From: Ruminococcus sp. YRD2003
GTDB taxonomy: Bacteria; Bacillota; Clostridia; Oscillospirales; Ruminococcaceae
Direction: 5' to 3'
Length of the DNA stretch: 64,000 nucleotides
NCBI GenBank assembly: GCA_900109435.1
Contig: FNZT01000003.1
Span: 186,001-250,000, forward strand
In this document: positions 43,694 through 52,549 of the stretch, one piece after another
How the letters are laid out: the number at the start of each line of letters is the position of its first letter
Position numbering within the stretch: the first letter of the stretch is position 1
Notes under the pieces: model-generated
Seen by the model: only the letters and a program-made list of their open reading frames with translations
What the model was told of the DNA's origin: nothing
Databases searched by the model: none
Program-made: the position numbers and the translations under genes

Positions 43694-45694
43694 TTACATT
43701 TTATACGGAGCTATACTTGCTGAATTATCGATAATACTATTTACAGCATCATCTGCTGACTTATGTTCTTTCATCCAGACCGATTTAGAAAATTTCAGCT
43801 TATCCAAAAGAAATTGGCTACGAGTTTCCCATTCTTCAAATACTTCGCTCCATTTTTTTACAAATATTTTATGATTACCTACATTGTAAACTAATCCATT
43901 TTCACCATGATTAATGTTATTTTTTATTTCACCTTCGATATAATTTGTTGTATCAAACTTGTTACCAATTAGATAATATACCCACTGTGAATTTGCTGAA
44001 TTAAATCTATCGTCCGATTGAATAACTCTCATATACTTCTTTACCTGAGATAGTTCTTTTTCGCCTAGTCTTACAGAAGGACGTTTTAACTCTACAACAA
44101 TATTTTTGAAATACCCTAATGATTTATCCTGCTTTACTAAAAAGATATCCATTTCTTTATTTGCATCTTCATGATCAATCCTTGCATCTTGTATATTTTC
44201 TTTTTTAAATTCAAGAAGCCTTCTTAGTGCTTCATTAAAATCAGGTTCAGCAGATGTTAACAAATGATACTGCTCACCAATCAACCAAAAATGTCGTTCC
44301 ATTACTCTTTGAATATGTTGAACTTCATATGCATTCCAAGTTTTATTAAATACTATTTCTTTTAATGCTTGCACCGACGCAGTCCTATCTTCAATAATCT
44401 TTATTGTAGAGATAATATTTGTCAAAGTGGTATGGCTTAGCAAATCAGCAAAACTCTTTCGTTCATCATCTTCTAATTCAACAACTTCATCCACGATTTT
44501 AAATAGACTCTCTTTATCATCACTACTCATTATTGTATTTAATAGTCTAATGAACACTTTCTTCTGTGATGTGTTTAATGATGCAAATAATTTGGGTTCA
44601 GCTATATACAAAGCTTCAACAATTGCGTCCAGCTGTTCTCTTTTGTATGAATCTATAATATTCGATTCATTAAAACAGGGATACGCTTTCTCATTTATCA
44701 GCTTTTCTATATAGATTTGAGATGCTTTTTTGAGGTAAGCTTTTCTTTTTTTGATAAGGCTTTGAGTAATAATTGTAATGAGCTTTTTGTATTCTGCATC
44801 ATTTTCTGTTGATATAAGTCCCGGTTGATTTTCAATTTCTGGATCAAAAATGAAATCGTCAAAAAAATCACTTTTAATTTTTACACTATGGAAAAAGTTA
44901 TCCGATTTATTGTTAAGTGTAGTTGCTTTTTTGTAGATTTCTTCTCCTTTAGAATTAAAAAAATAGAATCTTGAATATTCTTGACCTTTCTTTTCTTTCC
45001 AGAGTGCAACTTGAATTTCATATTCATGTTCTAGTTTTTCTTCATTAGCAATATCAATACTATAGCATTCAGAAATCAATTCAGTGAAATCGATTTTTAC
45101 TTCATTGATGTAAATTGACAAGTTACGTTCAGAAAATACCCAAATCAACCAAAAGAACTCTTGTTTAATAACATCAATTATTTGCTTTTCATCTATAATA
45201 CCATATACATTATAAAATGTAACGGTTGTACCAAGGGACTCATCTGTTATGCTTGGCATTTGATTATTATTAATATCATATTCGTTTAATGCTGTTCGAG
45301 ACATCTCTATATAATACTTTTTGTTTATAGAATCAATATCTTTGTAAACTGTATTCCATTTAACTTGATCAGAGAATCGAAAAAAAGTTAATCTTCCTAC
45401 TCCGTTTTTACCATGAGGAAGCGAATGCTTGTTCTTAAAGCTGACTCCATTACCTTTTTCAGATTCGTTAAAAGGAGTAAACTTTTTCTTAATTTCATTA
45501 TAATTTATTCCATTACCATTATCACTTATTGATATTTCAGTAATTCCACCGAACTCATTGTTCTTCGTATTAATTCTTATTATATTTGCATTGGCATCTA
45601 ATCCATTCCATATATATTCACATATTGCTATGTGAGGTTTAATTTTATTAAGATTTTTCTTTATGCCTTCTGATGTAATTTGCAATTTTTCCAT
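43694..45694 (-). CDS. MORC-like GHKL ATPase with C-terminal PD-(D/E)xK-like nuclease region
   Basis: A 666-residue protein. Residues 1-200 form a GHKL ATPase: AICEYIWNGLDANA (N box), ISDNGNGIN (G1) and PHGKNGVGRLTFF (G2-like lid), as in Hsp90/MutL/MORC proteins. The middle is helical. Near the C-terminus, EMDIFLVKQDKSLGYFKNIVVELKRPSVRLGEKEL shows a D-(x)n-ExK pattern followed by QVKKYMRVI, as in restriction-type nucleases. MORC-type GHKL proteins have been linked with bacterial R-M operons; here the neighbours are methyltransferase, Vsr and Sau3AI-like genes. It may act as an ATP-driven clamp that cuts unmodified DNA. Last gene of the operon. Confidence 0.8.
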   Translation of the reverse strand: MEKLQITSEGIKKNLNKIKPHIAICEYIWNGLDANANIIRINTKNNEFGGITEISISDNGNGINYNEIKKKFTPFNESEKGNGVSFKNKHSLPHGKNGVGRLTFFRFSDQVKWNTVYKDIDSINKKYYIEMSRTALNEYDINNNQMPSITDESLGTTVTFYNVYGIIDEKQIIDVIKQEFFWLIWVFSERNLSIYINEVKIDFTELISECYSIDIANEEKLEHEYEIQVALWKEKKGQEYSRFYFFNSKGEEIYKKATTLNNKSDNFFHSVKIKSDFFDDFIFDPEIENQPGLISTENDAEYKKLITIITQSLIKKRKAYLKKASQIYIEKLINEKAYPCFNESNIIDSYKREQLDAIVEALYIAEPKLFASLNTSQKKVFIRLLNTIMSSDDKESLFKIVDEVVELEDDERKSFADLLSHTTLTNIISTIKIIEDRTASVQALKEIVFNKTWNAYEVQHIQRVMERHFWLIGEQYHLLTSAEPDFNEALRRLLEFKKENIQDARIDHEDANKEMDIFLVKQDKSLGYFKNIVVELKRPSVRLGEKELSQVKKYMRVIQSDDRFNSANSQWVYYLIGNKFDTTNYIEGEIKNNINHGENGLVYNVGNHKIFVKKWSEVFEEWETRSQFLLDKLKFSKSVWMKEHKSADDAVNSIIDNSASIAPYKM

Positions 45695-45741
45695 ATTGTT
45701 TTCCTCCTACAGAATATGTATATACAGGAAGTCATATTTAA

Positions 45742-46977
45742 TTACTTATAATGATTGTCGCTATTGAGTAATTCTGTGCATATTTTCATAACGCAGTTAA
45801 TAACCAACGCATTTCCCATACAAAAATACCGCATCCTCTCTGACATACCAGTATTCGTCCAGTTATCGGGGAATCCATTGAGTCTTTCGCATTCTACAGG
45901 TGTCAGGACTCTGAGTTTTCCTGTCTGCAAGTCTTTGACAACATGAGAAGTGCGACCAACTTGTGTTTCTGAGGTCAGCATCGTGCGTGAGGGTTTATCT
46001 AACGAGTCGGGAAATCCTACAGCACCCTCATTGAACCAATACACACTGCCATCACGCCTGTGATGTTGTTCGTGCTTCGCCCCCTTAGCATATATCCACT
46101 TTGGCATATCCTCTTCTTTAAGGAAATACCGTTCATCGACTGAACCCTGTTCAAGTATCTTTCCAAGAGGTATAAACGGTTCATGCCTCGGTGTGACCTC
46201 GACTGAATATATCCTGCCGTTCATCATAACACCTGCGTTATAGAGGTATACCTTCTGTATCTTTGAGAGCGATTCCATATCCTCAAAACGCATCTCATCT
46301 ATCCAATGATCAACGTAGCTCCGTTGATGCGATGCTATCGGAAACGCCTTGGGCATTATACCATTTTCTGCAGCTTGCCTGTGCATAGCTTTCAACCCAG
46401 TGACACAGACTTGCTCGGCGAAGTCCTGGAATAGTTTTGTGCGGTTATGATATGCTATGATGAAAGTCCTCCGCCTACGCTGTGCTTGTCCGTAGTCGGC
46501 GGCATTTATAACACGCCACTCGACAGCATAGCCTTTCTGATAGAAGCACCTGAGAATGATAGAGAAGTCACGCCCACATTGCTTTGCAGGAGAGCGTATC
46601 AGCCTGTCCACATTTTCAAGTATCACATAGCTCGGGCGTTTCACTCTCAGAATATCATCTATCTGCCACCAGAGGACACCTTTCTTTCCCTCAATACCTG
46701 CGGAGTTTTTCTTCATTATCGAATAGTCCTGACAAGGAAATCCACCAACAAGTAGGTCATGGTCGGGAATATCTTTCTTTGCGACAGCTATGTCCTTGCA
46801 GACATGGTTCGAACTTTTGCCGAAGTGCGAGACATAGCAATCAAAAGCCCACTGGTCAGTTTTATACGGCTCCCATTGGTTCGCCCATATCACCTTGTAT
46901 CTGTCTGATGCAGCTTCAAGCCCCAGACGAAAACCGCCTACTCCTGCGAATAGCTCGACAACTCTGACATTCCCCAT
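45742..46977 (-). CDS. C5-cytosine DNA methyltransferase 1
   Basis: A 411-residue Dcm-type enzyme that transfers a methyl group from SAM to C5 of cytosine in a specific site. Motif I ELFAGVGGFRLGLE, motif IV GGFPCQDYS (catalytic Cys), motif VI ILENVDRL, motif VIII AQRRRRTFI and motif X FCMGNALVI are all intact. The target recognition domain lies between VIII and IX (about residues 190-320). It is paralogous to the methyltransferase at 51011; the cores agree closely but the middle differs. Starts eight bases after vsr. Confidence 0.95.
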   Translation of the reverse strand: MGNVRVVELFAGVGGFRLGLEAASDRYKVIWANQWEPYKTDQWAFDCYVSHFGKSSNHVCKDIAVAKKDIPDHDLLVGGFPCQDYSIMKKNSAGIEGKKGVLWWQIDDILRVKRPSYVILENVDRLIRSPAKQCGRDFSIILRCFYQKGYAVEWRVINAADYGQAQRRRRTFIIAYHNRTKLFQDFAEQVCVTGLKAMHRQAAENGIMPKAFPIASHQRSYVDHWIDEMRFEDMESLSKIQKVYLYNAGVMMNGRIYSVEVTPRHEPFIPLGKILEQGSVDERYFLKEEDMPKWIYAKGAKHEQHHRRDGSVYWFNEGAVGFPDSLDKPSRTMLTSETQVGRTSHVVKDLQTGKLRVLTPVECERLNGFPDNWTNTGMSERMRYFCMGNALVINCVMKICTELLNSDNHYK

Positions 46978-46985
46978 AACATCAC

Positions 46986-47426
46986 CTACAATGCTTGGTC
47001 TTTTTTCTTTTCAAGAAGCTCTAAAACAGCTTGCAGACACTCATCCGTATGCTTTAACACCTGTTTCTCCCAAAAATGAATTGTGATCCAGCCCATTTCT
47101 TGAAGTAGTACATCAACACGCTTGTCACGAGCCATATTCTCTTCTATTTTTTCTATCCAATACTCACGATTGTGTTTGAGCTTGGCTTTACGCTCTTCCC
47201 AATTCTCGCCGTGCCAGAATTCTCCATCAACAAAAACTGCGACTTTATATGTTGCTAGTGCTATATCGGGAGAACCAGGGAGCTTTTTATAATTTCGTCT
47301 GTATCTGTATCCCTCATGCCATAAACGCTTCGCAAGAATAGTTTCTGCTTTACCGTTTTTAAGTCGCACCCTGCTCATGCGTTTTCTTATTTCAGGCGTG
47401 GAATCGTAGCTTTTAGGGTGTTTCAT
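46986..47426 (-). CDS. vsr: Very short patch repair endonuclease (Vsr)
   Basis: Vsr nicks beside T:G mismatches that arise when 5-methylcytosine deaminates, starting repair. The 146-residue protein has RKRMSRVRLKNGKAETILAKRLWHEG, PGSPDIALATYKVAVFVDGEFWHGENW (catalytic Asp and metal site) and MGWITIHFWE. ATG 47426 is chosen because GGAG lies six to seven bases before it; the gene overlaps the GHKL-STAS gene by 14 bases. Its company with Dcm-type genes is typical. Confidence 0.93.
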   Translation of the reverse strand: MKHPKSYDSTPEIRKRMSRVRLKNGKAETILAKRLWHEGYRYRRNYKKLPGSPDIALATYKVAVFVDGEFWHGENWEERKAKLKHNREYWIEKIEENMARDKRVDVLLQEMGWITIHFWEKQVLKHTDECLQAVLELLEKKKDQAL

Positions 47427-48705
47427 CAATTGCTCCATTTACATCTATGTTTTCCCACTCATCAAATATTCTCATAGCGACGGCTCTATTACAAAGATGT
47501 TCAACCGTAGCATTCATTCCAATCAATCTAAACATTTGATTGAATTTATAGAAACCAGTTCTTACAACTAATTTAGCTATAAATTCATCTATAAATGATG
47601 AACTAACATTTTTTACATTTGAAAAGTCCAAAATAATAGGTGCATTAGTTCGAGTGATGATATTTAGCACATCGTTATATGATGCTTTACCTGCTTCTCT
47701 TGTCGCAGTTCCGCTACAATTTGCATAAACATCATACTGATGTAAGTCATTATCATTTAGCATGCGATCTAACCTTATATCAAATCCATCAAAACCACCA
47801 ATGCTTTTAAAAACCTTTGTTATATCGACATCGTTACTAAGATCCATTTGGAAATCAACTATTGTTCCGTAATGACTTTTATCTATAATCGGTAATTCAT
47901 CAAATTTGATTAATTCCTTGTTGGATCTATAAAAAATTGAGGCATTGCCAGAAGTAATAGTGAGCCGACCTTTATTATTTTCTATAATTCCGTATAAACC
48001 AAATAGTCCATTGCCTTGTCCTTTTCCATCACCTACTCCTTCTTGTAAGGATAAAGAAAGTGCATCAAGAGGTGTCTTAGGATTATGACTTGTTCCTTTA
48101 AGAGTTTGATATATTCCTATTCCATAGTCAAAAACACATATTGCAATATGTTTTTGTTGAGGATGATATTGAACTAAAATATAACCGCAATCACTCTCAC
48201 TATGAAGAAGAACATTATCCATGACTTCGTTTAAACACCAAATCAAGCTATTAATAACACCGCTTGCACATTCAGAAGAATGGCTGATTGCGTTTATATA
48301 TGATTGGGTTAATTCTGCAACTTGTTCAGATTTATCATAGCATATTATTTTATCAAAAGGATGTTTATCTGCTTTTATTTCATCTACTGATAAATAAAAC
48401 GGTTTTTCAAACCCACAAGAAGATAAGTAGTGATGGAATGGAATATCAAATCTAAAATCAATACCATGTTTATCTTTGTAGTACTGTATTAGTCCAGCAA
48501 TAGGTAGACAAGCATTTGGAAAAACTGTACTACATTTTACAATCACTACTACTTTAGTTATACTTCTTTTAATACAGATTCTAATACAACGTATAAAATT
48601 AGACACACACGCCGGATGATTAAGATTATATAGGCAAATAGTATTGCCTTTTAGTTCTACGTTCATTATATTATTTTGGTTTTTATCTCTTTTCCTATTC
48701 TCCAT
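47413..48705 (-). CDS. GHKL ATPase with C-terminal STAS-like (DUF4325-type) domain
   Basis: A 430-residue protein. The N-terminal ~110 residues look STAS-like (VELKGNTICLYNLNHPAC and VFPNACLPIAGLIQYYK). The middle has a histidine-kinase-like ATPase domain: LIWCLNEVMDNVLLHSESDCGY (N box), VFDYGIGIY (G1) and GKGQGNGLFGLYGII (G2). The C-terminal ~90 residues (APIILDFSNVKNVSSSFIDEFIAKLV) match DUF4325, STAS-like. No dimerisation His is seen, so it is not a classical sensor kinase. Its place inside an R-M operon suggests a regulatory or ATP-dependent switch role in restriction; this is inference. Confidence 0.75.
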   Translation of the reverse strand: MENRKRDKNQNNIMNVELKGNTICLYNLNHPACVSNFIRCIRICIKRSITKVVVIVKCSTVFPNACLPIAGLIQYYKDKHGIDFRFDIPFHHYLSSCGFEKPFYLSVDEIKADKHPFDKIICYDKSEQVAELTQSYINAISHSSECASGVINSLIWCLNEVMDNVLLHSESDCGYILVQYHPQQKHIAICVFDYGIGIYQTLKGTSHNPKTPLDALSLSLQEGVGDGKGQGNGLFGLYGIIENNKGRLTITSGNASIFYRSNKELIKFDELPIIDKSHYGTIVDFQMDLSNDVDITKVFKSIGGFDGFDIRLDRMLNDNDLHQYDVYANCSGTATREAGKASYNDVLNIITRTNAPIILDFSNVKNVSSSFIDEFIAKLVVRTGFYKFNQMFRLIGMNATVEHLCNRAVAMRIFDEWENIDVNGAIDETP

Positions 48706-48707
48706 TT

Positions 48708-50063
48708 TTACTCCTTTATCTGTTTACAAATATAAGTTCTATTAAACCAGAAACATTGTTTAGTCATCATACGTCCGTCAGGAAGAGGAAGTTTATCGTT
48801 GCCGTCCTTTCCATGGGGACGTACATGAGCAACAGGGCTTTCAGCTTGTTTAGGCAAGTTGTTATAGACCTTTCCGTCCTTAGCATCCAGCACTACACCT
48901 TCTCGGATAGTCTTTACTGTACGTTCCCATACACGCTGTACTTCATCCAGATCATCATTGGATATGTTCCAGAACTTTACACGTTCAAACACATATTCTC
49001 CGTTATCGTTCTCATGAAAGATAACGAACAGGAACTTGGTCGGAGCAATATAGTTATAAAGCTCAGACTCTTCCCATTCTGTCTCTTTGCTTAGCTTGAT
49101 AAAATCAAAGGTCGGGAATGACATACTTTCTTTTATCTTACCGCCTTGCTGTACTCTTATTGTCTTGGGTACGATGCAGGCTTTCTTGAATTCATCAGTA
49201 TATGCTATTTTCCCCTTGATGCCGAGCATTTTAGCAAGTAAAACTTCGTTTAGATTTTTTGCGCTGCATTCCTCAACAGAAAACTGTTTTTTGAGTTGTT
49301 CCTGTGTTCTGCCGAAGTAAGGGCGTAACTTATCAACGATGATATCTTCGAATGATTGCTTTTGAAGTTGTTTCCAATCAGTGATGATACGTTCGTTAGT
49401 AGCTGTACCGAAGATGTACTGATTAAGTATTTGCGTCATATATGACGATTTTAGTGAGTAAGCTCGCTGCTTGGCCATAGTATCAGAGAATGGCTGTTTA
49501 CGGACACTTGAAGCATTTGCTCCTTTGGTGCAGGCAGCAAGGTACATTGTATCTCCCTCGGAAATAAGATGTGCCTGACCGTCATGAACTTTCTTCATGA
49601 TGATGTTCCAGTCACGTTCGATAATAACGAGATCTTCCATAGGAAAGCTGAACAGGATAGCTTTATCTATCTTGAACTCGCCCTTGGGGATATCCTTTTT
49701 ATGCTCATAAGACATTAAGAGCATAGTCTCGCATTTATGCCAAAAAGAGCTAGTTTTAAATGTCTTATCATACTCTTCCATATAGTTGATGATATTGCAG
49801 ACAAGGCGTTCCTTAGCTCTTATCTCGCCTTTCTTTCCTCTAATATATGGAGTAACTTTCAGTTCGACACCAGCTTCTGGAAAATCAGGTTCAGACTCAC
49901 TATTTATAGAATACCCAAACCAACTCTCTTCGATGATAGAACCGACAGCTCCTTTGCCAGTGGAGATTCGACCTGTCTTATCGATATCTTTCAGTGGTAT
50001 GCCGATGGCTTCTTGTCCACGTTTAAGCACTGCTTCTTTGGTAGTGTATTTTGTACCTTCCAT
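48708..50063 (-). CDS. Sau3AI/MutH-type restriction endonuclease
   Basis: A 451-residue type II enzyme resembling Sau3AI. The N-terminal catalytic domain has GQEAIGIPLKDIDKTGR, GKGAVGSIIEESWFGY and the active site EPDFPEAGVELKVTPY (Asp, Glu-x-Lys); the C-terminal half (QSFEDIIVDKLRPYFGRTQEQL and following) is a second MutH-like domain that in Sau3AI is an inactive allosteric copy. Sau3AI cuts GATC; this enzyme's site is unknown but should match the methyltransferases here. ATG 50063 with AGGAG seven bases ahead is the best start. Confidence 0.88.
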   Translation of the reverse strand: MEGTKYTTKEAVLKRGQEAIGIPLKDIDKTGRISTGKGAVGSIIEESWFGYSINSESEPDFPEAGVELKVTPYIRGKKGEIRAKERLVCNIINYMEEYDKTFKTSSFWHKCETMLLMSYEHKKDIPKGEFKIDKAILFSFPMEDLVIIERDWNIIMKKVHDGQAHLISEGDTMYLAACTKGANASSVRKQPFSDTMAKQRAYSLKSSYMTQILNQYIFGTATNERIITDWKQLQKQSFEDIIVDKLRPYFGRTQEQLKKQFSVEECSAKNLNEVLLAKMLGIKGKIAYTDEFKKACIVPKTIRVQQGGKIKESMSFPTFDFIKLSKETEWEESELYNYIAPTKFLFVIFHENDNGEYVFERVKFWNISNDDLDEVQRVWERTVKTIREGVVLDAKDGKVYNNLPKQAESPVAHVRPHGKDGNDKLPLPDGRMMTKQCFWFNRTYICKQIKE

Positions 50064-50094
50064 GTGGTTGCTCCTATCGAAATTTCTCAATCTA

Positions 50095-50928
50095 TTAATT
50101 ACAGTTTTCTGAATCAAGCAATGACTTTACAGAAGAAAACAATCTTATTTTAGAATAATTATCTATTCTTCCTAATCCGTTTAATTGTCTGCCAGCCAAA
50201 ATAATTGGAATTTTTACACAACCATTATAGAAATAATAGAAGCCTCCGAAGTCTTCTATTTTTTTATTTGGTAATGTCATAACATAATTGCAGGAAGTTG
50301 CAGAACTAACATATATTAGTTTTAGTTGATTTGCATTTGGAATCGTATCAATGTAAGAGTCGATAAGGTCCTTTACTGTTTTTTGTGCTTCAGAATCAGA
50401 TACACTCTTCAATAGTGTATTAAAATCTTTTGTTTGATGATAATACACTAAATCGCGTATAATCAGCTGATATTTTGCTTCTTGAATGTATTTTTCGTGG
50501 CAATGCTTCAAACATTTTTTATCTGATTCTGACAATTTAAAACCCGAGCATTCTATTCTTTTATATAGTTCATCTAGGGGATAGTTACACCATTCCCAAG
50601 CTATCTTCCTTCCGGATGCTTTAGTGAAAAAATCTAAGATAGGGTAGAAATATTTTTTATACGCAAATCCTTTGCTGTTTTCTTTGCTATTAATCAGCAT
50701 TTCCGATAACCCATTTTCGTCTTCAAATTCTTCATAATAGTTTAAAAAAAGCCCATTTGTTTTTTTATCTCTGTCAGCATCATCTTTTCCACCTGCAGGA
50801 TTCATTCCAATATAAAGAATTACCGGTTTGTCACCAGAAATATGCGGTTCAGGTGCAGGACAATACAAACTTTCGTTATACTTCTCCTTTAACAATTTTC
50901 TGGATAATTCGCCTAAATCTTTATTCAT
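50095..50928 (-). CDS. Possible uracil-DNA-glycosylase-fold protein
   Basis: A 277-residue protein not firmly recognised. PVILYIGMNPAGGKDD resembles motif A (water-activating loop) and IPIILAGRQLNGLGRID the DNA-intercalating motif B of the UDG superfamily, with many charged helices between. If correct it could excise a modified or deaminated base, which would suit an operon with cytosine methyltransferases and Vsr. ATG 50928 with GAGGA ahead is used. An unrelated unknown function remains possible. Confidence 0.5.
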   Translation of the reverse strand: MNKDLGELSRKLLKEKYNESLYCPAPEPHISGDKPVILYIGMNPAGGKDDADRDKKTNGLFLNYYEEFEDENGLSEMLINSKENSKGFAYKKYFYPILDFFTKASGRKIAWEWCNYPLDELYKRIECSGFKLSESDKKCLKHCHEKYIQEAKYQLIIRDLVYYHQTKDFNTLLKSVSDSEAQKTVKDLIDSYIDTIPNANQLKLIYVSSATSCNYVMTLPNKKIEDFGGFYYFYNGCVKIPIILAGRQLNGLGRIDNYSKIRLFSSVKSLLDSENCN

Positions 50929-51010
50929 CGTGAATTCCTCCGTCACTATATTAATCTTAAAAAAAGAGTCTTAAGCATATCGCATAAGACTCTTTTTAAA
51001 AGCTGTAATA

Positions 51011-52234
51011 TTACTTCTCAGCAGTGATGATAGTATCGAGGACTTTACCCATACGAGTTATCATAGGAACAACAAGAGCATTGCCCATACAGAAATAACG
51101 CATCCTATCGGGCATACCTGTATTTGTCCAGTTGTCCTCAAATCCCTGCAAACGTTCAGCTTCAACAGGTGTCAGCAAGCGCAGGCTACCTGTTTTACGG
51201 TCTGCTACGACATGAGTTGAACGATTGAGAGTTGATTCACTAGTGAGCATCGTGCGTCCAGGTCTATCCCACGGATCTGGGAAAGCAACAGGACCTTCCG
51301 AGAAAGTGTATTTATGACCGTTAGCCGCTGTACGCTCTATTTTTTTAGCACCTTTGAGATAAGACCATTTCTCCATTTTATCGCTCGGGATAAAATACTT
51401 CTCGGCAACTGCTTCCTTTTCAAGGATATCCATGAGTTTGATGGACTCTTCTTCATGCTCTTTTATCTTTGCGGTGGTTATCTTACCGCCAGACATAAAG
51501 CCTGCGTTTTCAAAAGCAAATCCGAAATGGTCGCTCACGTCAACAAGGTCGTTTCCTATCTCAGTACTTGTAAAGTCGCTTATCTCACTTATCGGGAAAG
51601 CTGTCACCATAAAACCCTTGCTCTTGATGATATCCTCGGCAGAGACTTTTGCCATTTTCTTGCCGTATTTCGTATTCTTATCATTATACGCAAAGATGAA
51701 AGTTCTCCTACGGCGTTGAGCTGCTCCATATAGTGCGGCATTGACAACACGCCACTCTACGCTATACCCGAGTTCTGCAAAGCAAGCAAGTATGACACCG
51801 AAATCTCTTCCTCGCTGTTTAGCAGGAGATTTGAGAAGTCTGTCCACGTTCTCCAACAAACAGAACGGCGGACGTTTTTCTTCAAGAATATCTCTTATCT
51901 GCCACCAGAGTACGCCTTTCTTTCCCTCTATGCCCTTAGATGAAGCCAGTGTATGTGCTACGCTATAATCCTGACACGGGAAACCGCCTACAAGAAGAGA
52001 ATGATCAGGTATCTTCGACTTATCAACGGTGCTGATATCTTCGCCCGTATGGTACTCGCCGTCTATATCAGGCGAATCGCCGAAATGCTGTACATAGCAA
52101 TCATGCGCCCATTGAGTCCTTGCACCGGGTTCCCATTGTGAGAACCAAGTTGTTTCCCAATTAGACGCAAGCCGATCAAACCCGAGTCGGAAACCTCCGA
52201 CTCCGGCAAACAACTCACATATCGTTTTTTTCAT
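51011..52234 (-). CDS. C5-cytosine DNA methyltransferase 2
   Basis: A 407-residue Dcm-type enzyme with motif I ELFAGVGGFRLGFD, motif IV GGFPCQDYS, motif VI LLENVDRLL, motif VIII AQRRRRTFIF and motif X FCMGNALVV. First gene of the R-M operon, with AGGAGGG before its start, so protection is made before the nuclease. Its target recognition region differs from that of methyltransferase 1. Two methyltransferases may serve the two strands of an asymmetric site, or two sites. Confidence 0.95.
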   Translation of the reverse strand: MKKTICELFAGVGGFRLGFDRLASNWETTWFSQWEPGARTQWAHDCYVQHFGDSPDIDGEYHTGEDISTVDKSKIPDHSLLVGGFPCQDYSVAHTLASSKGIEGKKGVLWWQIRDILEEKRPPFCLLENVDRLLKSPAKQRGRDFGVILACFAELGYSVEWRVVNAALYGAAQRRRRTFIFAYNDKNTKYGKKMAKVSAEDIIKSKGFMVTAFPISEISDFTSTEIGNDLVDVSDHFGFAFENAGFMSGGKITTAKIKEHEEESIKLMDILEKEAVAEKYFIPSDKMEKWSYLKGAKKIERTAANGHKYTFSEGPVAFPDPWDRPGRTMLTSESTLNRSTHVVADRKTGSLRLLTPVEAERLQGFEDNWTNTGMPDRMRYFCMGNALVVPMITRMGKVLDTIITAEK

Positions 52235-52549
52235 TTTTAAGCCCTCCTATGACCCTAAAGGTCAGCTCGCTCATATCATAGACCGAAAATGTTAGCACCG
52301 ACAGATGTCGGATCGTTGGTCTACTAAACGTATTATATCATAGAATGACAAAAATTACAATATTATTCCGTAAATTAATTAGGAAAAAATACTATAACTA
52401 AATAAAACGATTATATTTTAACGAGATGCTTGGGGAGCTAATGTTACTATTTGATTATCGTAATAAAGCCTAAAATCAAATATGTATTATAATTCCGATA
52501 AGGTCTATTTCCAGCCTTATCGGAATTTTTGTTTTTGGAGGTAATTGAA
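52235..52549. other. Intergenic region between R-M operon and amidoligase operon
   Basis: Divergent start region, about 315 bases, very AT-rich, with no gene. It holds a GACC/GGTC and a CCGACAGATGTCGG palindrome (near 52300-52315) close to the R-M start, which may be an operator (controller or methyltransferase site), and a strong hairpin at 52491-52536. Promoters for both sides must lie here, but none matches the consensus well. Confidence 0.6.
52491..52536 (+). terminator. Intrinsic terminator just upstream of the amidoligase gene
   Basis: AATTCCGATAAGG (52491-52503) pairs with CCTTATCGGAATT (52515-52527), followed by TTTTTGTTTTT. It lies only 14 bases before the amidoligase ATG, with SD GGAGG right after the T tract, so it may attenuate transcription into the operon or stop incoming transcripts. 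Confidence 0.8.
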
